The notes beneath the pieces are model-generated. The model ran no database searches and had not been told where the DNA came from. It worked only from the letters and a program-made list of their open reading frames with translations. 64,000 bases of DNA from CAZPXZ01 sp965219495 (GTDB lineage Bacteria; Pseudomonadota; Alphaproteobacteria; Rhodobacterales; CAZPXZ01): positions 4,278,001 through 4,342,000 of the forward strand of contig OZ244777.1 of the NCBI GenBank assembly GCA_965219495.1, in the 5' to 3' direction. Of this stretch, positions 44,663 to 53,319 are shown one piece after another. Within the stretch, counting starts at the first letter, position 1. Each line of letters opens with the position of its first letter. The translations under genes and the position numbers were made by a program.

Positions 44663-46032
44663 GCCTCGGTGTCATCCAGGGCGCGTCGGAAACAGGCGAA
44701 CATCTCGTCAATTTCCTGTTCCGTGATCACCATCGGCGGGCAGAACGCGAGCGTGTCGCCAATCGCCCGGTTCAGCAGGCCGCGCTCCGCGGAGTTCTTC
44801 ATCGCCTGTATGCCGACGGCGCCGACGGGATGAAAGGGACGCTTCGAATCCGGGTCGGCGACAAGTTCGAAACCCGCGATCAGACCGTTGCCGTCGGCAC
44901 GCACTTCTCCGACAAGCGGATGATCCGCAAACTCCTGCGCGCGCATGTGAAAATGCGGGCTGATCCGCCGCACGTGTTCGAGGACGCCGTCCCGGCGGTA
45001 GATTTCGATCGCCTTGAGGCCGAGCGCCGTCGAAACGGGGTGGCCGCCATAGGTGAAACCGTGCGCGAAAAGGCCGATCTTGCGGCTTTGATTCTCGAGG
45101 ATATCCGCGGTTTCGCGATTGATGGCCACCGCCGAAAGGGGTCCGTATCCGCTGGTGATCTGCTTGGCCATGGAGAACGACGTCGGCCGCATGCCATAGG
45201 TCTCGGCGCCGAACCAGTTTCCGGTGCGCCCGAATCCGCAGATCACTTCGTCGTCGATGAACGCGATCCCGTGCCGCGCAAGGACTTCGTTCACGGCCTC
45301 GAAATATCCCTTGGGCGGATGAATGACCCCGCCGGCTCCCATGATCGGTTCGGCGATGAACGCGCAAATCGTTTCCGGTTCTTCCCGCTCGACGGTTTCC
45401 TCGAGTTCCGTCGCCAGGCGCGCGGAAAACTCCCGCTCGCTCTCGCCCGCCTCCGCTTCGCGCCAGTAATGCGGCGAGGTGACGTGGAAAAAGTTACGGG
45501 CCGGCAGGTCGAAATCCTGATGGAACCGCGGGATACCGGTGGCGCTTGCCGCGATGATGGTGACCCCGTGATAGGCGTTTCTGCGGGAAATGATCTTCTT
45601 CCGGGCGGTTTCGCCTCGCGCGTTGGCGACATGCCATGCGATCTTGATTTGCGTGTCGTTCGCCTCGGAACCGGAGCAGGCGAAGAACACTTGCGCCATC
45701 GGTTCGGGCAGAAGCTCCTTGATGGTCTCCGCGAGCGCGATTGCGCCTTCATGCGAGCGGCCGCCGAACAGGTGCGCATAGGAGAGCCTCTCCATCTGCC
45801 GCTGCGCGGTCTCGGCCATTTCCACGTTGCCGAATCCGAGCCCGGCGCACCAGAGGCCCGCGAGTCCTTCGATGTAGCGCCGGCCATCGCCGCCATACAG
45901 ATAGATCCCTTCTCCCCTATCTATGACAAGAGGCCCCTCCTCGCGGTGAACCGCCAGATTGGTCACGGGGTGGAGCACATTTTCGATGTCGCGCATTTGC
46001 GCGTTGGTAGGAGTTTTCAAGGCGTCCGCCAC
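44629..46032 (-). CDS. Class III aminotransferase (omega-aminotransferase family)
   Basis: The 467-residue PLP enzyme has EGIYLYGGDGRRYIEGLAGLWCAGLGFG at the N-terminal part, FFACSGSEANDTQIK (phosphate-binding), RNAYHGVTIIAASATG, AFIAEPIMGAGG, FIDDEVICGFGRTGNWFG and SMAKQITSGYGPLSAV with the Schiff-base lysine. It belongs to the group annotated as taurine-, putrescine- or beta-alanine-pyruvate aminotransferases; the amine donor cannot be read from sequence. It overlaps pyrD by 34 bp on the same strand. Confidence 0.9.
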   Translation of the reverse strand: MADALKTPTNAQMRDIENVLHPVTNLAVHREEGPLVIDRGEGIYLYGGDGRRYIEGLAGLWCAGLGFGNVEMAETAQRQMERLSYAHLFGGRSHEGAIALAETIKELLPEPMAQVFFACSGSEANDTQIKIAWHVANARGETARKKIISRRNAYHGVTIIAASATGIPRFHQDFDLPARNFFHVTSPHYWREAEAGESEREFSARLATELEETVEREEPETICAFIAEPIMGAGGVIHPPKGYFEAVNEVLARHGIAFIDDEVICGFGRTGNWFGAETYGMRPTSFSMAKQITSGYGPLSAVAINRETADILENQSRKIGLFAHGFTYGGHPVSTALGLKAIEIYRRDGVLEHVRRISPHFHMRAQEFADHPLVGEVRADGNGLIAGFELVADPDSKRPFHPVGAVGIQAMKNSAERGLLNRAIGDTLAFCPPMVITEQEIDEMFACFRRALDDTEAWVAKQGLRAS

Positions 46033-46097
46033 AGATCGTCACAAGCCCGCAATTGGGCACAAGTTCACTTCATCTACGTTGCTTGCCTCTCTTTTGC

Positions 46098-46472
46098 AAT
46101 CCATCCGGGAAGCGACAGCGCGCGCGCGAGGGGGCGCTCGCCTTGCAGCCGGAGGTGACCGTATGCGACGAACCGGTTTCCGCTCTCGATGTGTCGGTGC
46201 AGGCGCAGCTCATCAACCTGTTACGGGTCTTGCAGCAGGAATTCGGCGTTTCCTACTTGCTGATCTCCCATGATCTTGCGGTTGTAGAGAAGCTGAGCGA
46301 AGCAATTGCAGTCATGTATCTCGGGAGAATCGCGGAACAGGCCCCGCGCAATCAGTTTTTCGACAGGCCCCGTCATCCTTTTACGCAAGCCTTGATCGAA
46401 GCGATTCCGAATCCGGATCCAGCAGCAAGTTCGAGAAACATGCAGACAGTGTCGATGCATGAGTGCGCTTGA
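46098..46472 (+). pseudogene. Oligopeptide ABC transporter ATPase, C-terminal fragment
   Basis: Only the last third of a DppF/OppF-like ATPase remains. It begins at a damaged signature motif (SGKRQRAREGALALQPE, two residues short) and continues with CDEPVSALDVSVQAQLINLL, YLLISHDLAVVEKLSE and RPRHPFTQALIEAIPNPDP to a TGA. No Walker A or upstream half is present, and the preceding sequence is unrelated. It is distinct from the intact transporter at 15-19 kb and is another sign of gene loss. Confidence 0.8.
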
Positions 46473-46588
46473 ACATCCTTTTCCCGACATAACTATCAAT
46501 ATAACAATAGGTTGAATCGGTTCCGGCATCGCCACGCGTCAGCTACGCCCATCCTTCCATACACAGTGATTTCTTCTCTTGTGTTGAC

Positions 46589-47450
46589 GGGTGCACGACA
46601 AATTTGTGAGATTTCGGTCATTCTCCGATTGCGCGTCGCTCCCAGAAGTCGTCGAAGCGGTTGCTCAGAATGGCGCAGCGCAGCGCGATGATGGCGTTGG
46701 CGCCGTTGACGGTCCAGTGCATTCCGCCACGTTTGAGTCGGCTTCCGACGACGTTTTTGCAACCGCCTTCGATGACACCGGTTGCAACACAAAGACCCAT
46801 GGCGCGGAACTAGGGATATTGCATCCTGCTCCGGTTGTTGGCGATGTAGTCGATGCACTTTTTGGCCTCCTCGCAGGTTCCGGCATGGTCGCGAAGGGCG
46901 GCAAGGATCTCGCTGATGCGGCCTTGATCGAGTTCGTCGCGTCGTTGCTTTCCCCATTGCCTGGCGAGGTCGCTGCCGGCTCCGTAGACGGCCTTGGCGG
47001 CATCGAACAAATGGCCCTTGGCATGAAAGATGTCGACGACCTGGATGGCTTCCGGGAAGTGCTCATCGGCAAGCCGCCAGATCCAGGCGGCTCCGTCGCC
47101 GAGGATGACGCTTCGCGGCGCTTGGTCGAAGCGACGGCGCTCGGATTCGCGCAGGACGCGCCGGGTGAACGGCGCGGGAATGGGGTCGGTGTCGCGGCTG
47201 GCGGCGGTCTCGATGGCGGCGTTGTAGCTGGCGGAGTGCGGGTCGCGGATCGGGCTGCCGTCCTTGTCGGGGGTTTCGGCGGACCAGACGGCCGCGATCT
47301 TGGCCTCGCGCGTCTTGGCGGAGCCGTCGGGCTGCTTGCCCCTGCGGCCCCGGGCGGCGTCCTTGCGGACCGTCACGCCGGCCCCCACGCCGATGACCAA
47401 ACCCTTTACGATTTCCTGCATCCTTTCCCCGCCTTGAAGTGCCAATAATT
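46589..47450 (-). mobile_element. ISKra4-type insertion sequence relic, right half
   Basis: The element runs on the minus strand from about 47450 to its right terminus at 46589-46612. That terminus matches the end of the relic at 12486-12509 at 20 of 24 positions. The left end and the N-terminal part of the transposase are missing, so the element is inactive. Confidence 0.75.
46618..47445 (-). pseudogene. ISKra4-family transposase, N-truncated with nonsense codon
   Basis: About 275 codons remain: GRRGKQPDGSAKTREAKIAAVWSAE, then YNAAIETAASRDTD, VILGDGAAWIWRLADEHFPEAIQVVDIFHAKGH, RMQYP, a TAG at 46810-46812, and FRAMGLCVATGVIEGGCKNVVGSRL, then GGMHWTVNGANAIIALR. The TAG replaces a codon for Gly or Glu between YP and FRAMGL. 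Family members are normally about 450 residues, so roughly 40% is missing at the N-terminus. Confidence 0.85.
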
Positions 47451-47547
47451 CGCGCTATACTGGCGATCCATCCAAACTCCCGTTGCGTCTACCAACGCAT
47501 CTGTACAAGAAACCCTGATCGAAAAATGATGCGTGAACCAGCCCTGC

Positions 47548-48066
47548 CTAGGGGGGATCAATCTCGAAAGCCTCCCGACACCATTTCCTCACTCCGACCA
47601 TAACTCTCTTCGCATTCTCCGCTTCGTCCTGAGCAGTCTTCACCTCGCCCGTGAACACTCCCTCGTCCGAGTATTCCAAGTGGGCTTTTTCGTGAACGAG
47701 TTGTCGTCTTGATCCTTGTAGCTGCTCAGTCCATTCGAGTAATCGGTCATCGCCGCAGCCCAATAGCCCTAACTTTTCTCTGTAGGACAGTCGTCTGTCG
47801 ACCTTCTTGAAACATTTGCGACCGAATTTCCGGACTATCAGGAGATGCAGAAGAGCCTCAAGCCAAATACAGCTGAACACAACTGAAATCATCGCTTCCT
47901 TGAACGACTTCTGTTCGGGATCGAAAGTCTTTATGGTTCCCGGGCTGCCGTCGGGCATAGGTCGAACGTTCCTGTCCATGTCCTCAGACATCCTCTTGTA
48001 TGCCGCATCGGCAATCGCTCCGAAAATGTGGACGTTAGTGAAAATCGGTTTATATTCCGCTTCCAT
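47548..48066 (-). CDS. HEPN-like domain protein (uncharacterised)
   Basis: The 172-residue protein starts at ATG 48066 with a GGAGGT site ten bases upstream, so translation is credible. It is predicted all-helical, with a hydrophobic helix SFKEAMISVVFSCIWLEALLHLLIVRKFG at ~54-82, SYREKLGLLG and RRQLVHEKAHLEY near residue 123. The spacing R-x4-H in RRQLVH and the helical layout resemble HEPN ribonuclease or nucleotidyltransferase-partner domains. The upstream gene is a small HTH protein, an arrangement like a toxin-antitoxin pair. Function is not established. Confidence 0.6.
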   Translation of the reverse strand: MEAEYKPIFTNVHIFGAIADAAYKRMSEDMDRNVRPMPDGSPGTIKTFDPEQKSFKEAMISVVFSCIWLEALLHLLIVRKFGRKCFKKVDRRLSYREKLGLLGCGDDRLLEWTEQLQGSRRQLVHEKAHLEYSDEGVFTGEVKTAQDEAENAKRVMVGVRKWCREAFEIDPP

Positions 48067-48084
48067 GGAACAACCGACCTCCGG

Positions 48085-48282
48085 TCAATTTCCATGCTCT
48101 ACTGGATAGTAACGGTAAGCATCAGATGGACCGCCTCCCCCTCGGCGTTCAGCCAGTCCTCGGTTCAGGAGCAAAATGCAGTCGCTATTGACCCGTTGCT
48201 GATATCCATCTGTCCCGAATATCGCATGTGCCAATTCCGTCTCTGTCCGGCCAGGTCCGTTCTCGATCAGAAAAAGCAACAC
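48085..48282 (-). CDS. Small winged-helix-like DNA-binding protein
   Basis: The 65-residue product reads LLFLIENGPGRTETELAHAIFG, then YQQRVNSDCILLLNRGLAERRG and YRYYPV, the pattern of a small winged helix that measures reading-head plus wing. It starts at GTG 48282 and ends 18 bp before the HEPN-like gene, whose ribosome site lies in the gap, so the two are probably co-transcribed. Its start abuts the group II intron relic at 48285, so a few N-terminal residues may have been lost. Confidence 0.55.
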   Translation of the reverse strand: MLLFLIENGPGRTETELAHAIFGTDGYQQRVNSDCILLLNRGLAERRGGGGPSDAYRYYPVEHGN

Positions 48283-48284
48283 GT

Positions 48285-48768
48285 CACGCGGATGACTTTG
48301 TGCTGCTCTTCGAGAATCGACGGGGCGGCGAGCGGCTGCTGGCCGTTCTGGGCAAGCGTCTGGAACGATATGGACTTACGCTCCATCACGTTCGACTTTC
48401 TGGGATTCACCCATATGTGGGTGCGTTCCCGGCGAGGCTACCTCGTGCTGCGGCAAACCACGGCCAAAGACCGCTTCGCGAGGGCGTTGCGTGCGGTGCG
48501 GGACTGGTGCCGACGGCATCGCCACGCTCCGCTGCCCGCCCAGCGCGAGCATCTTGCCAGCGTCATCCGGGGCCACTGCGCCTACTATGGCCGGACCGGG
48601 AACAGTGCTCGGTTGTCCAGCTTCCGCTTCCAGGTGATCCAAACGTGGCGAAAGTGGCTCTCGCGCCGCAGTCGCTCGGCTCGGATCAACTGGGACCAGA
48701 TGGCCACGCTTCTCCGCCAACACGCCTTGCCGACTGCCAAGGCCGTGCACTCGAAGCTCGTCGCTTGA
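48285..48768 (+). pseudogene. Group II intron reverse transcriptase/maturase, C-terminal remnant
   Basis: The remnant begins at the RT catalytic motif HADDFVLLFENRRGG (normally YADD) and runs through LAVLGKRLERYGLTLHH. It then has a deletion of roughly 25 residues and a frameshift near 48387, resuming as TFDFLGFTHMWVRSRRGYLVL, then RGHCAYYGRTGNSARL and the maturase C-terminus to a stop at 48766-48768. Fingers and most of the palm are missing. Confidence 0.82.
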
Positions 48769-48784
48769 GCGAACCTGACCTGCG

Positions 48785-48857
48785 AGGAACCGGATGCCCT
48801 AATGCGGGCACGTCCGGCTCTGCGAGGGGGGCGGCTCGGTAACGACCGCCCCTACTC
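48785..48857 (+). ncRNA. Group II intron domains V and VI
   Basis: Domain V is visible as nested pairings CCGGA/TCCGG and GCCC/GGGC around 48788-48820, in the arrangement seen after maturase genes. It is followed by a GGGGGCGG/CCGCCCC hairpin (about 48825-48854) that fits domain VI. The intron 3' end should lie just after CCTACTC near 48857. Confidence 0.7.
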
Positions 48858-48897
48858 GGCATTTATCTTTCAATGGCATGAGTTGTGCATCCAGCAC

Positions 48898-49518
48898 TCA
48901 GGCAAATAAGGATAGGTCCGAGAAACCGGACGCGAGCATCTGCAGAGCCACCAGGAACAGAATTGCGATACCCACGTAACACATCCATGGATGACGAGCC
49001 AGGAGCCGGGAAATCACAGCCGCGCCGAAGGCCATCAACATGATCGACAGCATCAGGCCGAACACCAGCATCGGCCGGTTGTTGTGCGCAATGCCGGCCA
49101 CCGCGAGGACGTTGTCGACGGACATGGAAATATCCGCAATGGCGATGGTGGTGAGGGCGTTCAACATGGATCGCCGATCGAACTTGGTTCCGTGCGCAAC
49201 GCCCTCCGCGGCCTCTTTCAGTTCGGAAACAAAACCTCTCCTGACATCCGTAAAAAGCTTGTACGCCACCCAGAGGAGGGCAAGTCCCCCAAGAATTCGG
49301 ATCCAGGGAATCTCGTAGAGATAAGTTGCGGCGAGCGCCGCCGCGATGCGGACCACGATTGCCAGGATAACACCGAACAGAATCGCCCGCTTCCTTAGAT
49401 GTGGTGCAAGCGCCGCCGCCGCCATGCCGATCACCAGCGCATTGTCCCCGGACAGCACTACGTCCAGCCAAATGATGGCAGCGAGGTCGGCAAGCGATCC
49501 CAGGTTTGTCAACTCCAT
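48898..49518 (-). CDS. TerC/YjbE-family integral membrane protein
   Basis: The 206-residue protein has about six hydrophobic segments. The paired acidic motifs of the TerC family are present: LDVVLSGDNALVIGMA at ~19-34 and IADISMSVDNVLAVAGIAH at ~125-143. Family members are linked to tellurite resistance or to metal (manganese) efflux during protein export; the exact cargo here is unknown. ATG 49518 starts the family sequence directly. It is the only clearly intact gene between 46.0 and 50.6 kb apart from the HTH-HEPN pair. Confidence 0.87.
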   Translation of the reverse strand: MELTNLGSLADLAAIIWLDVVLSGDNALVIGMAAAALAPHLRKRAILFGVILAIVVRIAAALAATYLYEIPWIRILGGLALLWVAYKLFTDVRRGFVSELKEAAEGVAHGTKFDRRSMLNALTTIAIADISMSVDNVLAVAGIAHNNRPMLVFGLMLSIMLMAFGAAVISRLLARHPWMCYVGIAILFLVALQMLASGFSDLSLFA

Positions 49519-49875
49519 CCGCCAGTTCCCATTCCCGCGCTTTCCCCCACCGTTCCACGGTTCTCTGTGGCTTCACGGAGTCATCCGCTGACGCGCATTT
49601 GGCGCGGACTTCCCTCTATCGTTGCTGTGCGCACGCCGGTCGACGCACCCATCGAACTCTCGGCATTCGTTCGAAAGCAGGCAGCATGATAAGTGGTGCC
49701 CCGAGCTTCGCGAATCCAGAGCAGGGCCTCAATGGCAAGCGGAAGAATTTTTCATAGCAGGGTAAACGGGAGATTCTCCGGCACGCGCTTCACCAAGCCC
49801 GCCCCGACACATCACTGTGAGTCAGTGAACTTGGGGGTTTCGACAACGAGAAAGCCCTGAAGTGTGGCATCTCCG
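49519..49875 (+). other. Intergenic region, no gene recognised
   Basis: About 350 bp upstream of the TerC-like gene and downstream of the truncated BKACE gene. Only short motif-free frames are present. It presumably contains the TerC promoter on the minus strand, but I cannot point to convincing boxes. Confidence 0.4.
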
Positions 49876-50646
49876 CTAGAACGATACGAGATCGCCACCC
49901 TTCAGCGAGAGCATGTCGCGCGCTTCTTCTGGAGATGCGATTTCGCATCCGAGTTCTTCAAGGATCAGGCGGACTTTTCGCACCTGATCGGCGTTCGACC
50001 GGGCCAATTGTCCGCGCGAGATATAGAGTGAATCCTCGAGACCGACGCGGACATTGCCGCCCATCTGGGCGGCGGTTGCGGCCAGCCGCATTTGCGCGGC
50101 GCCGGCTCCAAGCACGGACCATTGGTAATTGTCGCCAAACAGCCGGTCCGCTGTCCGTTTCATGAATATCAGGTTGTCGATGTCCGTGCCGATTCCGCCC
50201 AGAATGCCAAAGACAAATTGAATGAACACAGGCGGCTCGAAGAGTTCCCGGTCCATGCAGAATCTCAGATTGTAGAGGTGCCCCACGTCGTAACATTCAT
50301 GCTCGAACTTCACTCCATGTCCCTCGCCCAATTCCTTTGCGACAAGGGCGATGTTCCGGAAAGTATTGCGGAATATATAGCCCTCGGAGTTTCTGAGATA
50401 CTTTTCTTCCCAATCGAACTTCCATTTCTCGTAGCGATCCGCAAGCGGATGCATCGAGAAATTAATCGAACCCATGTTGAGCGAGCACATTTCGGGAGAA
50501 GCCCATTTGGCTGGCGCAATCCTCTCCGCCATGGCCTTGGTGAGGCTGCCGCCCGTGGAGACGTTCACAACGTTCACAACGGCGTCGGTCGCCTGTTTGA
50601 TCACCGGCAGGAAGCACTTGAAATGCTCCGGATCGATGGAAACATT
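49876..50646 (-). pseudogene. Beta-keto acid cleavage enzyme (BKACE/DUF849), 5'-truncated
   Basis: The open frame reads VSIDPEHFKCFLPVIKQATDAVVNV, TGGSLTKAMAERIAPAKWASPEMCSLNMGSINFS, HECYDVGHLYNLRFC and FGILGGIGTDIDNLIFM, then WSVLGAGAAQMRLAATAAQMGGNVRVGLEDSLY, the BKACE pattern. These enzymes cleave beta-keto acids with acetyl-CoA. The family is about 300 residues; the first 50-60, including part of the substrate and zinc site, are missing. Homology stops at the inverted repeat of the TnpB element at 50648, and no continuation is seen beyond its other end. Confidence 0.82.
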
Positions 50647-50647
50647 T

Positions 50648-52076
50648 GGGGCTTATATACATAACTTGACATGACACTGTTCTGCGACGAGCGGCGCCAC
50701 TGCCCCGCTTGTTCCGGAGAATGATTGGTTCTCCGCTCCTGCCGCCGCCACGGGAAGCGGGATCACCCCGCCACTCCCCACCCGTGAACGGGTCAAAGCC
50801 CGTTGCAGGATATTCCTTGCCGCATTGACATCGCGGTCCAGCACCAGCCCGCAGGCCGGACAGGCGTGGACGCGAACAGCCAGTGTTTTCGGCGCATCGG
50901 CGCCGCATCCCGAGCAGGCCTGGCTGGTTCCATGCGGCGCGACTTCCACTACCTGAAGGCCAGCGCTCGCAGCCTTTTCCTTCAAGAGCGTGAAAAACGT
51001 TCCCCATCCCTGCTCGGAGATCGCCCGGTTCAGCCCCGCCTTGGCCCGCACATTGCGTCCGGGTTCCGCCGCGGTCCCCTTCGCCGAGCGCAATAGGTTG
51101 GCGATCCGCAAGTCTTCGATCGCGAAAAAATCGTAGGCCCGGCTGAGCGCCGACACCGTCCGGTGCAGGGCTTGTCGGTTGGCGTCCGAGATCCGCTGCC
51201 ACTCCCGCGCAAGCGACCCCACTTTCTTCCGCCGGTTGCCGGACCCTGGCGCCGCGCGGGCCACCGCCCGCTGCAGGCGGCGCAGGCGGCCCCGGTCCAC
51301 TTCCCGTTTCGCGACCTCCCCGCCATCCGACAGCGTCAGCCGCTTGGCCACCCCCGCGTCGATGCCGACCGGGCGGGCAATCGCCTCTTTCGCGGCGACC
51401 GGCGGGAACGCGAAACCCAAGTGAACTTCGGTGCGCAGCGGCTTCCGCACCACCCGCAGCGTCTTCAGTTCCGCCCCCTCCGGCAACGCCCGCGACATCC
51501 GCAGCTGCAGCGGCGGAAGCCCCTTCACATGGAGCCGCCAGTGCCGGCCATGCCGCCGCACCATGCCCCGCGAGACCTCCGCGATCTCCACCGTCCGCCA
51601 CCGCTGCGCCGCCTTGAAGCGCGGAAAGCCGGGCTTGCCGCCGCCTTCCGCGCGCCGGAAGAAATCCCGGAAGCTCCGGTCCAGCCGCTGCAGAACACCC
51701 CGGAACACCTGAATGCTGAGGGCGGCGAACTCGGGAAATTGCGTGTCGTTGCGGACCGCCGTCAAAGACTTGCACTGGTCGTAATAGGAAATCGAAATCC
51801 CCGCCTTCATCCAGGCGCCAATGCGCTCCTCAAGCGCGGCGTTGTAGAACCCGCAACACAACCGCAGCACCTCGCCGAGACGGCGGTGCGATGCCGGAGT
51901 GAGCCGTGCCCGGCATTTGAAGACCTTGAACACCGGACGGGCGTCGCCGGTGGGAGTGGCGGGATCGTGTTGCATAGGGGTTGCATCGTTGTTGCTTTAT
52001 TGAACGATTCGTACCACCGTTTCTGCAAATGTGCAAGCGAAAACCACTTTCTTGTCAAGTTATCCATATAATCCCC
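50648..52076 (-). mobile_element. TnpB element with 24-bp terminal inverted repeats
   Basis: A 1.43-kb element carrying one intact tnpB. Its ends, 50648-50671 and 52053-52076, are inverted repeats matching at 21 of 24 positions; each contains TTATAT followed by ATAACTTGACA. No flanking target duplication is obvious. The element separates two gene remnants that are both truncated on the side facing it. IS200/IS605 and IS607 elements normally lack terminal inverted repeats, so its mode of movement is unclear. A guide RNA, if present, would be read from the 3' end of tnpB toward 50648. Confidence 0.75.
50653..51975 (-). CDS. tnpB: TnpB, RuvC-type RNA-guided endonuclease of an IS
   Basis: The 440-residue protein is complete. 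It has the N-terminal OrfB/HTH region (FKCRARLTPASHRRLGEVLRLCCGFYNAALEERI, in part), the RuvC residues D206 (VGIDAGV), E287 (FAIEDLRI) and D382 (LDRDVNAARNIL), and a zinc ribbon C354-x2-C357...C372-x2-C375. Studied TnpB proteins are RNA-guided DNA nucleases that help IS maintenance. No tnpA is nearby, so movement would need help in trans. The stop codon lies inside the inverted repeat at 50653. A 50-residue tail follows the last RuvC motif. Confidence 0.93.
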   Translation of the reverse strand: MQHDPATPTGDARPVFKVFKCRARLTPASHRRLGEVLRLCCGFYNAALEERIGAWMKAGISISYYDQCKSLTAVRNDTQFPEFAALSIQVFRGVLQRLDRSFRDFFRRAEGGGKPGFPRFKAAQRWRTVEIAEVSRGMVRRHGRHWRLHVKGLPPLQLRMSRALPEGAELKTLRVVRKPLRTEVHLGFAFPPVAAKEAIARPVGIDAGVAKRLTLSDGGEVAKREVDRGRLRRLQRAVARAAPGSGNRRKKVGSLAREWQRISDANRQALHRTVSALSRAYDFFAIEDLRIANLLRSAKGTAAEPGRNVRAKAGLNRAISEQGWGTFFTLLKEKAASAGLQVVEVAPHGTSQACSGCGADAPKTLAVRVHACPACGLVLDRDVNAARNILQRALTRSRVGSGGVIPLPVAAAGAENQSFSGTSGAVAPLVAEQCHVKLCI

Positions 52077-52083
52077 TTCACTT

Positions 52084-53301
52084 ACTTATCGCACGGGCGC
52101 TTACGCGCCGAACGGAATCCCCTTTGCGAACGGGTATGCCGACTATTACAACCTGCTGAACGAACGTGACGGTGGCATCAACGGAGTGCGGCTGAACGTG
52201 ATTGAATGCGAGACAGCGTACAACACCCAGAAAGGGATTGAGTGCTACGAAAGCCTGAAAAATGAAGGCGACTCCGGGACGGTGGTTGTACAACCGCTAT
52301 CTACCGGCATTACGTATCAGTTGATTCCGAAGGCAACGGCGGATCAAATTCCGGTGTTTTCCATGGGCTATGGCCGGACTTCAGCGACCAACGGAAGGGT
52401 GTTTCCCTGGATCTTCAATTTTCCGGCCAGCTACTGGGATTAGGCGTCGGTGATCGTAAAGTACATTGGCGAGCGCGAAGGCGGAATTGACCAGATTGCC
52501 GGCAAGAAGATCGTCCTTGTCCACCACAATTCGTCCTACGGGAAAGAACCGATCCCGACACTCGAGGCGCTTTCCGAGAAACATGGCTTCGAATTCCTGG
52601 CGCTTGCAGTGGACCATCCGGGTCAGGAACAGAAGGCGACGTGGCTCACCATTCGCCGGGAGCGTCCCGACTGGGTGCTGCTGTGGGGCTGGGGCGTCAT
52701 GAATCAAGTTTCGGTCAAGGAAGCGGCCTCGATTCGGTTCCCAATGGATCATCTCATCGGCAACTGGTGGTCCGGGTCCGAAGTGGACGTTCTTCCGACC
52801 GGCGAAGGCGCACACGGATATCTGTCCGCTGGATTTCATGCTCCGGGACCCGGAACGGTTGTGCATGATCAGATCATTGAACTGCTTTATGACGCAGGAA
52901 AAGGTTCTCCCGAGGGCCGGTCTACGGTCGGTCAGGTGCTTTACAATCGTGGACTTGTGGCGGCGATGTGGACGGCCGAAGCAATTCGGACTGCAATGGA
53001 GATTCATGGCACCAATGAAGTAACCGGTGTTCATGTGCGCGACGGTTTCGAGGCGCTAAACGTTGATGAGGCGCGTCTGATTGAACTCGGTTTGGAAGGG
53101 TTTGCTCCGCCCGTGTCGATTTCCTGCGCCAATCACACGGGGCCACGGCAGGTCGCAATCCAAGAGTGGGACGCCAATACCCAAAAGTGGACCTTTATCA
53201 CAGGTTTCTATGAGCCGGACCACGATGTTGTGGACCCGCTGATCGCAGCGGATTCGGCGGCTTACGCGGCTGAGCAAGGAATTACTCCGCGCGACTGCTG
53301 A
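52084..53301 (+). pseudogene. Branched-chain amino acid-type ABC substrate-binding protein, truncated with nonsense codon
   Basis: The frame reads TYRTGAYAPNGIPFANGYADYYNLLNERDGGINGVRLNVIE (in part), typical of LivK-like binding proteins after the signal peptide. The leader and first strand are missing; the sequence starts eight bases beyond the TnpB element. A TAG at 52441-52443 interrupts the frame at YWD*ASVIVKYIGE, most simply a CAG-to-TAG change. The rest continues in frame (IVLVHHNSSYGKEPIPTLE... to QGITPRDC). The gene is therefore inactive in two ways, although it still adjoins an intact CoA-ligase gene. Confidence 0.85.
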
Positions 53302-53319
53302 CGTACGGGGCGGAACCTC

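Larger units (their letters stand above)
48285..48858 (+). mobile_element. Group II intron relic, 3' portion
   Basis: A 5'-truncated intron: a broken reverse-transcriptase/maturase frame followed by intron domains V and VI. The 5' half (domains I-III, most of the RT) is absent. The intron runs on the plus strand, and its left break abuts the start of the small HTH gene. It cannot splice or move. Confidence 0.8.
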
